DNA of 64,000 nt from Paenibacillus piri (GCF_004354045.1 NZ_SMRT01000011.1:124001-188000); one strand, 5' to 3'; shown: positions 24,775-34,185, numbered from the stretch's first letter. Program-made: numbers and translations. Notes: generated from the letters alone by a model not told the origin.

Positions 24775-25674
24775 TTGAGCCGCATGATGACACCCGGCTC
24801 CCGGTTATGGGAAGCCTTGCAAACGGAACAACCGCTGCAGGTGGTTGGAGCGATCAACGCCTACACAGCCATGATGGCGGAGCGCGTAGGCTACCGCGCC
24901 ATTTATTTATCCGGAGGCGGAGTGGCCAATGCTTCTTTTGGACTGCCGGATCTCGGTATTACGACCTTAAATGACGTTCTGGAGGATGTGAGGCGAATGA
25001 CGAATGCGACGTCATTGCCGCTGCTGGTCGATGCGGATACCGGCTTCGGAGGCGCATTCAATATTGGGCGAACGGTCCGAATGATGATACAGGCCGGGGC
25101 GGCCGGGATCCACATCGAAGACCAGGTTTCGGCTAAACGTTGCGGTCATCGTCCCAACAAAACGATTGTCAGCCGTTCCGAGATGGTCGATCGAATCAAA
25201 GCGGCCGTCGATGCGAAGGCAGACCCGGATTTTGTGGTGATGGCGCGTACGGACGCGCTTGCGGTCGAAGGGCTGGACGAAGCCATTGAAAGAGCTTGTG
25301 CTTGTGTCGAGGCCGGCGCCGATATGATATTTCCCGAAGCCGTGCTGACCCTGGAGCAATACGAAGCATTTGTAAAAGCCGTTGGAGTGCCGGTGCTCGC
25401 CAATATAACCGAATTCGGACAAACCCCGCTGTTTACGGTTAAAGAACTGGGGGAGGCGGGAATCCGGCTAGTTTTGTATCCGCTAACCGCCTTTCGCGCA
25501 ATGAACGCAGCCGCCTTGAAAGTATTTAAGGGGCTGCGCAGCGAGGGGACGCAAAAAAATGTGGTAGCGCATATGCAAACAAGAATGGAGTTGTACGATT
25601 ATTTGAATTATCACGAATATGAGCAAAAGCTTGACCGTTTGTTTGAGCAAGCTGCTGAGAATGAACCAATGTAA
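24775..25674 (+). CDS. prpB: Methylisocitrate lyase (PEP mutase/isocitrate lyase superfamily)
   Basis: 299 residues, the usual PrpB length. The catalytic loop KRCGH (Cys123) is present in SAKRCGHRPNK, with the metal-binding LLVDADTGFGG and HIEDQV segments. The family cleaves 2-methylisocitrate to pyruvate and succinate; close relatives cleave other 2,3-disubstituted malates. The TTG start at 24775 is set by AAAGGAG nine bases upstream; an ATG at 24706 lies within a hairpin and is rejected. It is followed 34 bases later by prpD. Confidence 0.92.
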   Translation: MSRMMTPGSRLWEALQTEQPLQVVGAINAYTAMMAERVGYRAIYLSGGGVANASFGLPDLGITTLNDVLEDVRRMTNATSLPLLVDADTGFGGAFNIGRTVRMMIQAGAAGIHIEDQVSAKRCGHRPNKTIVSRSEMVDRIKAAVDAKADPDFVVMARTDALAVEGLDEAIERACACVEAGADMIFPEAVLTLEQYEAFVKAVGVPVLANITEFGQTPLFTVKELGEAGIRLVLYPLTAFRAMNAAALKVFKGLRSEGTQKNVVAHMQTRMELYDYLNYHEYEQKLDRLFEQAAENEPM

Positions 25675-25708
25675 GGGCTAAATGACAACTATCCACGGAG
25701 GAAATTAT

Positions 25709-27151
25709 ATGACCTTTCATACTAGCAACATCAGACCGGAGCCGGATCAAGTTTTGCTCGATATAGCCGACTATGTCTATGACTTCGACATACATAGCGA
25801 TGAAGCCTATCAAACGGCGCGCTTATGTTTGATGGATACGCTCGGCTGCGGTCTTCTGGCGTTACGGTACCCGGAATGCACCAAGCATCTTGGGCCGATT
25901 GTTCCGGGAACCGTAGTACCTCTCGGTGCAAAAGTGCCCGGAACCCCATATCAATTGGATCCGGTCGCAGCGGCATTTAATATCGGCTGCATGATTCGCT
26001 GGCTGGATTATAACGATACGTGGCTTGCGGCCGAATGGGGGCACCCGTCCGACAATCTTGGCGGCATTCTCGCCGTTGCCGACTATATCAGCAGAAAAAG
26101 CGCCGCCGAAGGCGGAGCGCCGCTGACCATGAAGAATGTGCTGACTTCGATGATCAAGGCGCATGAAATTCAGGGCGTACTTGCTCTTGAAAACAGCTTT
26201 AACCGCGTTGGACTGGACCATGTGCTGCTGGTGAAGGTCGCCTCGACGGCGGTTGTGACTCAACTGCTCGGCGGATCGAAAGAGGAGATGATCAATGCGG
26301 TTTCCAACGCTTGGATCGACGGGCAAGCGCTTCGCACATACCGTCATGCGCCTAATACCGGTTCCCGCAAATCGTGGGCTGCCGGAGATGCCACCAGCCG
26401 TGCAGTCCATCTCTCCTTGATGGCGATAAAGGGCGAGATGGGCTATCCATCTGCGCTTACAGCCAAAACATGGGGCTTTTATGACGTATTATTCAACGGA
26501 AACGAACTTAAGCTGCAACGGTCTTACGGCTCATATGTGATGGAAAACGTGCTGTTCAAAATTTCTTACCCGGCGGAATTTCACGCGCAAACTGCGGTGG
26601 AATGCGCAATTCAGCTGTATCCCGAGGTTCAGGGCAGATGGGACGATATCGATCGCATCGTTTTAACGACGCACGAATCGGCTATTCGTATCATCGATAA
26701 GCAAGGACCGCTGCATAATCCGGCGGACCGCGATCACTGCCTGCAGTATATGGTCGCCGTCGGCTTGATTTATGGCGAATTAACTGCGGATCATTATGAA
26801 GATGCGATAGCCGGCGATCCCCGGATCGATATGCTTCGGGAAAAAATGATTGCGATAGAAGACCCTCGATATTCCAAGGAATACCATGAACCGGACCTGC
26901 GCTCGATAAGCAACGCCGTGCAAATTTTTTTCAAAGACGGCAGCAGTACCAAGAAGACGGAAGCAGCATTTCCTGTCGGGCATCGTCGAAGGCGTACGGA
27001 GGGAATTCCGCTGCTGGAACAAAAATTTGCAGCCAACGTTGCGACGCGTTTTCCGCGCAAGCAAGCGCAAGCCATCATGGAGCTATGCCTGAACCATCAG
27101 AAGCTGGAGGGAACACCCGTTCATCAATTTATGGATCGGTTTGCGCTGTAA
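25709..27151 (+). CDS. prpD: 2-methylcitrate dehydratase, MmgE/PrpD family
   Basis: 480 residues, PrpD length. Features: LMDTLGCGLLALRYPECTKHLGP, WLDYNDTWLAAEWGHPSDNLGG and AHEIQGVLALENSFNRVGLDHV, all conserved in PrpD. It dehydrates 2-methylcitrate to 2-methyl-cis-aconitate without an iron-sulfur cluster. Start 25709 follows GGAGG. The gene is sandwiched between prpB and a LysR gene whose ATG comes immediately after its stop, so the three are co-transcribed. Confidence 0.93.
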   Translation: MTFHTSNIRPEPDQVLLDIADYVYDFDIHSDEAYQTARLCLMDTLGCGLLALRYPECTKHLGPIVPGTVVPLGAKVPGTPYQLDPVAAAFNIGCMIRWLDYNDTWLAAEWGHPSDNLGGILAVADYISRKSAAEGGAPLTMKNVLTSMIKAHEIQGVLALENSFNRVGLDHVLLVKVASTAVVTQLLGGSKEEMINAVSNAWIDGQALRTYRHAPNTGSRKSWAAGDATSRAVHLSLMAIKGEMGYPSALTAKTWGFYDVLFNGNELKLQRSYGSYVMENVLFKISYPAEFHAQTAVECAIQLYPEVQGRWDDIDRIVLTTHESAIRIIDKQGPLHNPADRDHCLQYMVAVGLIYGELTADHYEDAIAGDPRIDMLREKMIAIEDPRYSKEYHEPDLRSISNAVQIFFKDGSSTKKTEAAFPVGHRRRRTEGIPLLEQKFAANVATRFPRKQAQAIMELCLNHQKLEGTPVHQFMDRFAL

Positions 27152-28024
27152 ATGGAGGACAGGGACTGGACGATTTTAAAGGTGCTCTATGAACAGCGCA
27201 ATGTTACCAAAACGGCGCAGCATCTATTTATTTCACAACCTGCATTGACGAACCGCATACAGCAAATTGAAAAACAATTTGGCGTTCAAATCGTGCAGCG
27301 TAAAAGCAAAGGCATCGAATTTACGCCTGAAGGCGAATATTTAGCCCGCTGTGCAGACGAAATGCTTTTAAAAGTTAATCACATTAAAGATCATGCACTA
27401 AATATGCGAAATCAAGTGTCGGGAACTTTAAGATTGGGGGTTTCGAATTACTTTACGCGGAACAAACTCCCGGGAATTTTAGAGCTGTTCAAAAAGAACT
27501 ACCCTGACGTGGAATTCAAGGTAGTTACGGGCTGGAGCAGAGACGTGCTTAATCTCGCGTACAACCAGCGCGTTCATATCGGTTTTGTCCGGGGTGATTA
27601 CGCATGGGGGGATCGGAAGCATCTGTTATTTGAAGAACAGATTTGCATCGCTTCAAGAAATGAAATCAATATGGAGGAGCTTCCCGCCCTGTCCAGAATC
27701 GATTACCAAACGGACTATTTGTTTAAATCGCTGATGAACAATTGGTGGTCGGAAAACTATGCTCATCCTCCATTTATCGGCATGGAAGTGGATAAAGTCG
27801 AAACTTGCCGGGAAATGGTGATCAGAGGCTTGGGATATGCTATTGTGCCCACCCTCGTTCTTGAAGGCTTCACGGATATGCATAAAGTGACGATTGCCGA
27901 TAAAAAAGGTCAACCGCTGATACGAAGAACATGGATGTATTATCATGAGGAATCGCTGCAGTTAAATCTGGTTCAAGCCTTCGTCCAATTCGTACAGCAG
28001 CTGGATTTAAGCAGACCGTTATAG
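27152..28024 (+). CDS. LysR family transcriptional regulator
   Basis: 290 residues: N-terminal HTH (VLYEQRNVTKTAQHLFISQPALTNRIQQIEKQFGVQIVQRKSKGIEFTPEG) and a LysR substrate-binding domain (GTLRLGVSNYFTRNKLPGILELFKKNYPDVEFKV). The ATG abuts the prpD stop codon (TAAATG) with an upstream GATCGG/GGAGGACAG-poor site, so translation probably depends on coupling. LysR regulators of this type usually respond to a pathway intermediate and control adjacent genes, here prpBD and perhaps prpF-acnA. Confidence 0.92.
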   Translation: MEDRDWTILKVLYEQRNVTKTAQHLFISQPALTNRIQQIEKQFGVQIVQRKSKGIEFTPEGEYLARCADEMLLKVNHIKDHALNMRNQVSGTLRLGVSNYFTRNKLPGILELFKKNYPDVEFKVVTGWSRDVLNLAYNQRVHIGFVRGDYAWGDRKHLLFEEQICIASRNEINMEELPALSRIDYQTDYLFKSLMNNWWSENYAHPPFIGMEVDKVETCREMVIRGLGYAIVPTLVLEGFTDMHKVTIADKKGQPLIRRTWMYYHEESLQLNLVQAFVQFVQQLDLSRPL

Positions 28025-28110
28025 ACAGGGCTTCGTCTCTTGCCGAAAACAGAAGGATTATGCTGCCGGGATTACAACTTCCATGTTCTGCCATAGCCTT
28101 TATAGACGCG

Positions 28111-28740
28111 CTATGCTTTTCCGGACTGGAGCGTCTCGTCCAGATATTGAAGCAGTTTTTCCGAATTTCTCAAATATTTTTCGGAGCGTTCTTTATCTTT
28201 GTTCAGTTTTTCCAGCGCATGCTTGAGCACCGTTTTCTCTAATGCCCGGGGCACGACAACAACGCCATCGGCGTCGCCGACCACAATATCCCCGGGGTGA
28301 ACCGCTGTCCCGCCGCAAGAGACAGGTACGTTAATTTCACCGACACCGGCTTTGCTGCTTGCGGCGGCAGCGGTTCCCCTGGAGAAAACAGGGAATCCCA
28401 GCTGCTTAATCCCCTCGATATCCCTGATCACTCCGTCGACGATCATCCCTTTTAAGCCTAACGTTTGGGCCATTCCGACAACAAAGTCCCCTGCAACAGC
28501 CCTATACTCGTCTCCTTTGGCATCAATCACCAGCACATCGCCGGGATTTGCCTCCCTGATTGCTCGGAATACGGTGAGGTTATCGCCGACCGGCATTTTT
28601 ACGGTTAAGGCTCTGCCTGCCACACGATATGTTTCCTTTAACGGCTTAATGCGGGGGTCCATATTATTCAATCCTTGCATAGCATCCGAGATGCAGGTTG
28701 TCGGCAGCTCTTGAAACGGATCGATAAACTCATTACTCAA
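28111..28740 (-). CDS. RraA-like protein (HMG/CHA aldolase-type)
   Basis: 209 residues. RraA fold: STTCISDAM-like N-terminus (ELPTTCISDAMQGL), NLTVFRAIREANPGDVLVID, VVGMAQTLGLKGMIVDGVIRD (with the catalytic Asp/Arg pair IVDGVIRD) and GDADGVVVVP. Such enzymes are aldolases or oxaloacetate decarboxylases acting on 4-hydroxy-4-methyl- or 4-carboxy-4-hydroxy-2-oxoadipate; true RraA RNase-E regulators lack the extra C-terminal helix seen here. It is divergent from prpF and convergent with LysR. An aldol or decarboxylation step on a carboxylated keto acid is likely. Confidence 0.85.
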   Translation of the reverse strand: MSNEFIDPFQELPTTCISDAMQGLNNMDPRIKPLKETYRVAGRALTVKMPVGDNLTVFRAIREANPGDVLVIDAKGDEYRAVAGDFVVGMAQTLGLKGMIVDGVIRDIEGIKQLGFPVFSRGTAAAASSKAGVGEINVPVSCGGTAVHPGDIVVGDADGVVVVPRALEKTVLKHALEKLNKDKERSEKYLRNSEKLLQYLDETLQSGKA

Positions 28741-28911
28741 AGCGATCTCCTCCTTTTTTAATTCACTATAAATGCATTTCTCTTCAAGTTGAAATAGAAA
28801 TTCATGATGGATAGCGATACAGGAAAAGTATTATTCATTGGCCGCGGATTGCTCTAGAATGAAGCCAAATCGAGCTCTCAAAAAAATAAATGTGATCCGG
28901 AGGTATTCACC

Positions 28912-30042
28912 ATGTCCCAATTTACAATTCCATGCGCTGTTTACAGAGGCGGCACAAGCCGAGGCATCTTTTTTACGAAAAGCAGCTTGCCGGAAGATTC
29001 CCGATTGCAGCATAAAATATTTCTTCACGGTATCGATGCTTATAATAGCAATCAAATTAATGGCCTGGGCAGCGGAACCTCCCACACAAGTAAAGTATGT
29101 GTCATTTCGCCGTCGGCCATGGACGGAGCCGATGTGGATTACACCTTTTATCAAATTGGAATCGGAGAAGCCGTTGTGGACGATACAGGTACATGCGGCA
29201 ACTTGATGGCCGCAGTCGGCGCTTATGCCGTTGACGAAGGAATGGTTACGGTGGGGCCTTCCGACGATTATGCCAACGTTACGGTTCACAATACCAATAT
29301 CAAGAAAATGCTCCGGTTGAAAGTGCCTGTTGCGAACGGTCAAGCCAAAGTGCAGGGCAATTATGCAATGCCAGGGCTATCGGGCACCGGTGCAAAATTC
29401 ACTGTCGATATTTTAAAGCCCGGAGGCGGAAAAACGGGCAAAACGATGCCCATCGATGTCCGATTTTCCATGGAAACGGACAGGAAAGCTTATGAAGTCT
29501 CCTTGATCGACGTTGTTAATCCGTTCGTGTATGTAGCCGCCTCCGATTTGGGAATCGAAGGAACCGAGCCGAACCGCGAGCTGTCGATGAAGGAGGACCT
29601 GCTGGCAGAAATTGATGCGATTCGGAGACGGATGGCCGTACATTCAGGGATGGCGGCAGCGAATGACGAAGTCGCAGGCTCGGTTCCTAAAATCGCCATT
29701 GTAGCAAAGCCGCAGGACTACATGACTTCCGCAGGCAAGCGGATTAAGAAAGATGCTGTCGACATCGTGGCAAAGATGCTGTCCATGGGAAGCTTCCATC
29801 GAACGTTTGCCGGAAGCGGCCTTTATAACATCGCGGCAGCGGCGCTGCTGTCGGGTACGCTGCCAAATCGGGTAGCAGCGAAGAAAGACGGCGTGCACAA
29901 TCAAATCGTCCGAATCGGTCATCCGGAGGGTGTAGCGGAGGTTCGCGTCTCTCTGACGGAGGATGGGAACGACGTTGCCTCGGTAGGGCTTGATCGAACG
30001 GCAAGAAGAATTATGAAGGGGGAGCTGTACATTCCTGAGTAA
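28912..30042 (+). CDS. prpF: PrpF family isomerase (2-methylaconitate cis-trans isomerase-like)
   Basis: 376 residues, PrpF/DUF453 family with a two-lobe diaminopimelate-epimerase fold. Features: CAVYRGGTSRGIFF, GSGTSHTSKVCVI, DDTGTCGNLMAAVGAYAVDEG and SMGSFHRTFAGSGLYNIAAAALLSGT. In propionate users with AcnD it isomerises the 2-methylaconitate made by AcnD. Relatives also isomerise oxalomesaconate (GalD), so the substrate is not fixed by family alone. An aconitase gene follows after 34 bases, the classic AcnD-PrpF pairing in reverse order. Confidence 0.9.
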   Translation: MSQFTIPCAVYRGGTSRGIFFTKSSLPEDSRLQHKIFLHGIDAYNSNQINGLGSGTSHTSKVCVISPSAMDGADVDYTFYQIGIGEAVVDDTGTCGNLMAAVGAYAVDEGMVTVGPSDDYANVTVHNTNIKKMLRLKVPVANGQAKVQGNYAMPGLSGTGAKFTVDILKPGGGKTGKTMPIDVRFSMETDRKAYEVSLIDVVNPFVYVAASDLGIEGTEPNRELSMKEDLLAEIDAIRRRMAVHSGMAAANDEVAGSVPKIAIVAKPQDYMTSAGKRIKKDAVDIVAKMLSMGSFHRTFAGSGLYNIAAAALLSGTLPNRVAAKKDGVHNQIVRIGHPEGVAEVRVSLTEDGNDVASVGLDRTARRIMKGELYIPE

Positions 30043-30076
30043 CTGCTGTGCGATAAGAATTGGAGGTATACAAAAA

Positions 30077-32833
30077 ATGACAATTAATGGGAATGATATT
30101 TTCGCAGTTCGTTCAACTTTTACACTGAATGGGATAACGTACAGCTATTATCGTTTGGGTGCTTTGGAAGAAGCGGGAATTGGCCGTATTTCAAAGCTCC
30201 CTTATTCGATCAAAATATTACTGGAATCCGTTCTGCGTCAGTATGACGGCAAAGCTGTTACAAAAGAACAGATTGAAAACCTTGCCAAATGGGGAACAGC
30301 GGAGATGCCAGCAAACATGGAGGTTCCTTTCAAGCCTGCGAGGATTGTGCTGCAGGATTTTACCGGGGTGCCCGTTGTCGTAGATTTGGCCTCGCTAAGA
30401 AAAGCGATGAAGGAAATGGGAGGGAAGCCGGAGCGGATTAATCCGGAAATACCTGTTGATCTTGTGATCGACCACGCGGAGCAGGTCGATCGGTTCGGCA
30501 CGCCGGATGCGCTTGAATATAACGTCGACAGAGGCTTCGAATTGAATTACGAAAGGTATAAATTTTTTAAGTGGGCGACCCATTCCATTCATAATTTCCG
30601 TGCCGTGCCGCCATCGACCGCCATTATCCACCAGGCGAATCTGGAAGTTCTGGCTCCCGTCGTTCAGAGTATAAAAGAAAGCGGCGGGAATTATCTCGCT
30701 TTTCCTGATACCTGTTTTGGAACCGACTCGCACACGCCCATGATCAACGGTCTCGGTGTCGTAGGCTGGGGCGTCGGTGGAATCGAAGCCGAAGCGGGCA
30801 TGCTCGGTCAGCCTTCCTATATTCCGGTTCCCGAAGTTATCGGCATCCGGTTACACGGGAAGCTCTCTGCCGGTGTGACGGGGACCGATTTGGCCTTGCA
30901 CATAACAAATCTGCTGCGAAACAAAAAAGTAGTCGGCAAATGGGTTGAATTTTTCGGGGAGGGCGTTGCCCGTTTATCTCTTGCTGATAGAGCGACCGTT
31001 TCTAACATGTCTCCTGAAAACGGAGCGACGATGACGATTTTTCCGATTGATCAGGAAACATTGAACTACTTGCGCTTAACCGGGCGGGAGGAAGGGCAAG
31101 TCCAGCTTGTCGAGGCTTATTGCAAATCCAACGGCTTGTTCTACACGCCTGAATCCGAGGAAGCCGTTTATACTGAGGTAATAGACCTTGATCTTTCTGT
31201 TATTGAAACAAGCGTGGCCGGTCCGAAACGGCCGCAGGATCTGATCCGTCTTGCGGATGTAAAGGAATCGTTCAGAAGAGCGCTGACCCATGAGGCTGGC
31301 AATCACGGATATGGCCTACAAGAAGATGAAGCTTCCAAGGAAGTGCAGGTCCGCCATCCCGGCGGTGGTAAAGCATCGATATTAAAAACGGGCTCTATCG
31401 TGCTTGCAGCTATTACAAGCTGCACAAATACTTCGAACGCGAACGTCATGATCGGTGCGGGGCTTCTCGCCAAGAAGGCGGTTGAAAAAGGATTGCATGT
31501 TCCTCCATATGTGAAAACAAGCCTTTCGCCAGGCTCCAAAGTAGTGACCGATTACTTGCGAAAAGCAGGGCTGCTGCCATTTCTCGAGCAGCTTGGCTTC
31601 TATCTCGTTGGCTACGGCTGCACTACTTGCGTCGGCAATTCCGGACCTCTCCCGGAGGAAATCGCCGACGCGATTGTCAGAAACGATTTGATCGTATCCG
31701 GCGTCCTGTCCGGGAACAGAAACTTTGAAGGGCGTATACATCCGCTCATTAAAGCAAACTTTCTCGCTTCTCCGCCGCTCGTTGTTGCGTACGCCATTGC
31801 CGGAACCGTAGATATTAACCTTAAGGTTGAACCGATGGGCAAAGATCGAGACGGCAATAACGTATATTTGGCGGATCTGTGGCCGACAGAAGCCGAAATT
31901 CAAAAAACGATATCCGAAACGATTTCCAAGGATCTGTTTAACTATCGAAACGAACGAATTTTTGCCGGCAGCGAAGACTGGAACAGGCTGAAAGCTATCG
32001 AAGGCTTGCTCTATGAATGGGAAGAGCAATCAACCTATCTGCAAAACCCGCCATTTTTCGAAAATTTGCCCAGAAATCCCCGCAGCATCCGTCCGCTGCA
32101 TCATTTGCGGGTGTTGGCAAAGCTCGGGGACTCCATCACGACGGATCATATTTCGCCTGCGGGTGGGACGATTCCGAAAAACAGCGTTGCCGGAAAATAT
32201 TTGACAGATCGTGGCGTAGAAGAGGGCAAACTTAGCTCCTACGGAGCGCGCCGAGGCAATCATCACGTTATGATGCGCGGAGCTTTTGCCAACATCAGAT
32301 TGCGTAACCAGGTGGCCCCGGGAACAGAAGGCGGGGTCACAACCTATTTTCCAAACGGCGAGGTGATGTCTATTTATGATGCGGCAATGAAGTACCGGCA
32401 GGAGAGGGTTGGTCTTATCATTATGGCGGGCATCGACTATGGCATGGGGAGTTCACGCGACTGGGCGGCCAAAGCAACCTGCCTGCTCGGGGTTAAAGCG
32501 GTGATCGCTCAAAGCTTCGAACGCATTCACCGCAGCAATCTTGCATTGATGGGAGTTCTCCCGCTCCAATTCAAAGAAGGAGAACAAGCGGATACATTAG
32601 GATTAACCGGCAAAGAATCGTATTCTATTGACATTCATGAGCATATCCGGCCGCGGCAAACCGTAAAAGTTACTGCTACAGATGAACGCGGACGGCAAAA
32701 GCAATTTGAAGCGATCGTCAGGTTTGACAGCGAAATGGAGGTTCATTATTACCGCCATGGCGGAGTTTTGCAAATGGTGCTTCGCGACAAGCTGTCCATG
32801 GACAAGCCGGGAACATTAGAGACTGTCGATTAA
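30077..32833 (+). CDS. acnA: Aconitase / 2-methylisocitrate dehydratase (AcnA/AcnD type)
   Basis: 918 residues, AcnA-like length. The [4Fe-4S] ligands are Cys449 (TSCTNTSN) and Cys515/Cys518 (GCTTCVGNSGPL). N-terminal YSIKILLESVLR, the FGTDSHTPMINGLGV segment and C-terminal DYGMGSSRDWAAKATCLLGVKAV are all intact. It interconverts citrate/isocitrate or the 2-methyl analogues. AcnD proteins are usually shorter (about 865 residues), so general AcnA activity is at least as likely. Linkage to prpF suggests a dedicated role in this catabolic cluster rather than the housekeeping TCA aconitase. Confidence 0.93.
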   Translation: MTINGNDIFAVRSTFTLNGITYSYYRLGALEEAGIGRISKLPYSIKILLESVLRQYDGKAVTKEQIENLAKWGTAEMPANMEVPFKPARIVLQDFTGVPVVVDLASLRKAMKEMGGKPERINPEIPVDLVIDHAEQVDRFGTPDALEYNVDRGFELNYERYKFFKWATHSIHNFRAVPPSTAIIHQANLEVLAPVVQSIKESGGNYLAFPDTCFGTDSHTPMINGLGVVGWGVGGIEAEAGMLGQPSYIPVPEVIGIRLHGKLSAGVTGTDLALHITNLLRNKKVVGKWVEFFGEGVARLSLADRATVSNMSPENGATMTIFPIDQETLNYLRLTGREEGQVQLVEAYCKSNGLFYTPESEEAVYTEVIDLDLSVIETSVAGPKRPQDLIRLADVKESFRRALTHEAGNHGYGLQEDEASKEVQVRHPGGGKASILKTGSIVLAAITSCTNTSNANVMIGAGLLAKKAVEKGLHVPPYVKTSLSPGSKVVTDYLRKAGLLPFLEQLGFYLVGYGCTTCVGNSGPLPEEIADAIVRNDLIVSGVLSGNRNFEGRIHPLIKANFLASPPLVVAYAIAGTVDINLKVEPMGKDRDGNNVYLADLWPTEAEIQKTISETISKDLFNYRNERIFAGSEDWNRLKAIEGLLYEWEEQSTYLQNPPFFENLPRNPRSIRPLHHLRVLAKLGDSITTDHISPAGGTIPKNSVAGKYLTDRGVEEGKLSSYGARRGNHHVMMRGAFANIRLRNQVAPGTEGGVTTYFPNGEVMSIYDAAMKYRQERVGLIIMAGIDYGMGSSRDWAAKATCLLGVKAVIAQSFERIHRSNLALMGVLPLQFKEGEQADTLGLTGKESYSIDIHEHIRPRQTVKVTATDERGRQKQFEAIVRFDSEMEVHYYRHGGVLQMVLRDKLSMDKPGTLETVD

Positions 32834-32957
32834 ACGGGATAAAGGCTTGGCCTTGATAACGCTGGAAAAAACGAATCGGTCTCCGCGGCCTTTTTTTGAT
32901 GCGGAAGGACCATTAACTCCCGATTCGACGAACAGTGTGGAATTCGGGGTGCTTAAT

Positions 32958-33211
32958 ATGGTCAAATCCGGTGAATATACCATCGTAAGAGCACTGCTGA
33001 ATACTGCTCGCAACTCGAATCATATCCCTGATCATGCCGTAAAAATCAAAATCGGATTTTCGATGAGAATGGAAATGCACTGGGGAATTTGAATACGACT
33101 TTCGCTCAGAAAACAGACCCAATGTATACGATTTTAACGGGAAAAGGAGACTTCACTCAATATAAATCAGTCAAAGTTGAGCTTGATTCCAATGGCGATC
33201 TTAATAAATAA
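32958..33211 (+). pseudogene. Frameshifted remnant of a small gene, unknown family
   Basis: One frame reads MVKSGEYTIVRALLNTARN ... HAVKIKIGF and stops at 33092; a second frame, open from 33032, reads FDENGNALGNLNTTFAQKTD then MYTILTGKGDFTQYKSVKVE and ends at a stop at 33211. Both pieces have coding-like composition and join near 33055, so a single frameshift in a ~85-residue gene is the simplest reading. Family not recognised. Confidence 0.5.
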
Positions 33212-33289
33212 CTATTCATAATGCATGCAAAGTAAAAGTATAGCCAAACGATTTTATGTCATGCATCCGCTGCCGAAGGGAGACAAAAC

Positions 33290-33682
33290 ATGCTCGCCAG
33301 AAAAGCATTAGCCGCTCATCAAGCGGAGAATGCGCGTGTTTGGGCTGACCTCACCTGTTCTCCTGTTCGGGATAATCGCAGGTGCGCTATATGTGTCTTC
33401 ACCGCCCCAACCGCCGTTCACCGCAACGGATGCAGTAGCATTCGCCACTCCGGCAGCGGCTCCACGCTTGATTGGTTCCCCAAGCAAACGGGCGTGATCA
33501 AGCTGCAGATCGAAGGATACGACGTTGAAAGGGAAACGAAAGTAGTGGAAACGCCCTTTTATTTCATTGAGCGTTGGCGCAAAGGTGAAGAAGCCGGAGA
33601 AAACCGCATGATCTATGAGGTCAGTCGCGGTACGATGGGAGCAAATGGGGGAGAGGGTACGGATCCTCCATATCGGCGTTGA
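33290..33682 (+). pseudogene. Probable frameshifted remnant of a membrane-anchored protein
   Basis: A frame from 33330 reads MRVFGLTSPVLLFGIIAGAL YVSS, a convincing membrane or signal segment, then stops at about 33497. The overlapping frame from 33290 has a GAAGGGAG site and starts MLARKALAAHQAENAR; its 3' half (GVIKLQIEGYDVERETKVVE ... FIERWRKGEEAG) looks coding while its middle does not. The pieces fit one gene with two frameshifts. Family not recognised. Confidence 0.45.
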
Positions 33683-33706
33683 ATTGTTCCGGCGGTACGT
33701 GTTGGG

Positions 33707-33735
33707 GTGACTTCTTCAATCACCTGTGCTACAAT
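33707..33735 (+). promoter_or_regulatory. Promoter for the cobalamin-riboswitch transcript
   Basis: -35 GTGACT (33707-33712), 17-bp spacer, -10 TACAAT (33730-33735), about 45 bases upstream of the aptamer. Confidence 0.6.
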
Positions 33736-33779
33736 AAGCGAGACGCAAAGAAGATAGGCTCAGACTAATTGAATAAATG

Positions 33780-33985
33780 TGGGAACAAGGTGCTTCAGCC
33801 TGCTGAAGCTTAAAAGGGAAGTTCGGTGCAAAGCCGACGCGGTCCCGCCACTGTAACGGAATAGTCAAAGCGACAATGCCACTGATCTTGCCAAAGATTG
33901 GGAAGGCCGCTGATGATGCGAAATCCGGAGCCAGGAGACCTGCCTGTTCTGACAACACTGCTTTAACCTACGGAAGATAGGGAAG
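33780..33985 (+). promoter_or_regulatory. Cobalamin (AdoCbl) riboswitch
   Basis: The conserved aptamer is easily read: P2 hairpin (GCTTCAGC/GCTGAAGC), GGTGCAAAGCCGACGCGGTC followed by CCGCCACTGTAAC, and the B12 box GAGCCAGGAGACCTGCCT at 33928-33945. It is followed 35 bases later by an intrinsic terminator and then by a nickel/peptide-type ABC importer. With the terminator, binding of adenosylcobalamin should switch the operon off. Confidence 0.95.
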
Positions 33986-34019
33986 TGTTGAGAGAACCGT
34001 TGTTTGTTCAATAAACAGG

Positions 34020-34062
34020 GGCATCTTTACCTTTTGTTATCTAAGGTGGGGATGCCTTTTTT
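34020..34062 (+). terminator. Riboswitch expression-platform terminator
   Basis: GGCATCTTTACCTT (34020-34033) pairs with AAGGTGGGGATGCC (34043-34056) through several G-U pairs, 9-base loop, six T. It lies between the B12 aptamer and the first gene of the importer. Confidence 0.85.
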
Positions 34063-34185
34063 GCGCGTAATTTTCCGGCTGAGGGGGGTGAGTTCAAACA
34101 TATATTGACGTTAAGTTACTATACGGTTAGAATCATAATAGTAATAATTACGAATTATGTAAAATCAGTTGGAGGTTGTTCTTAC

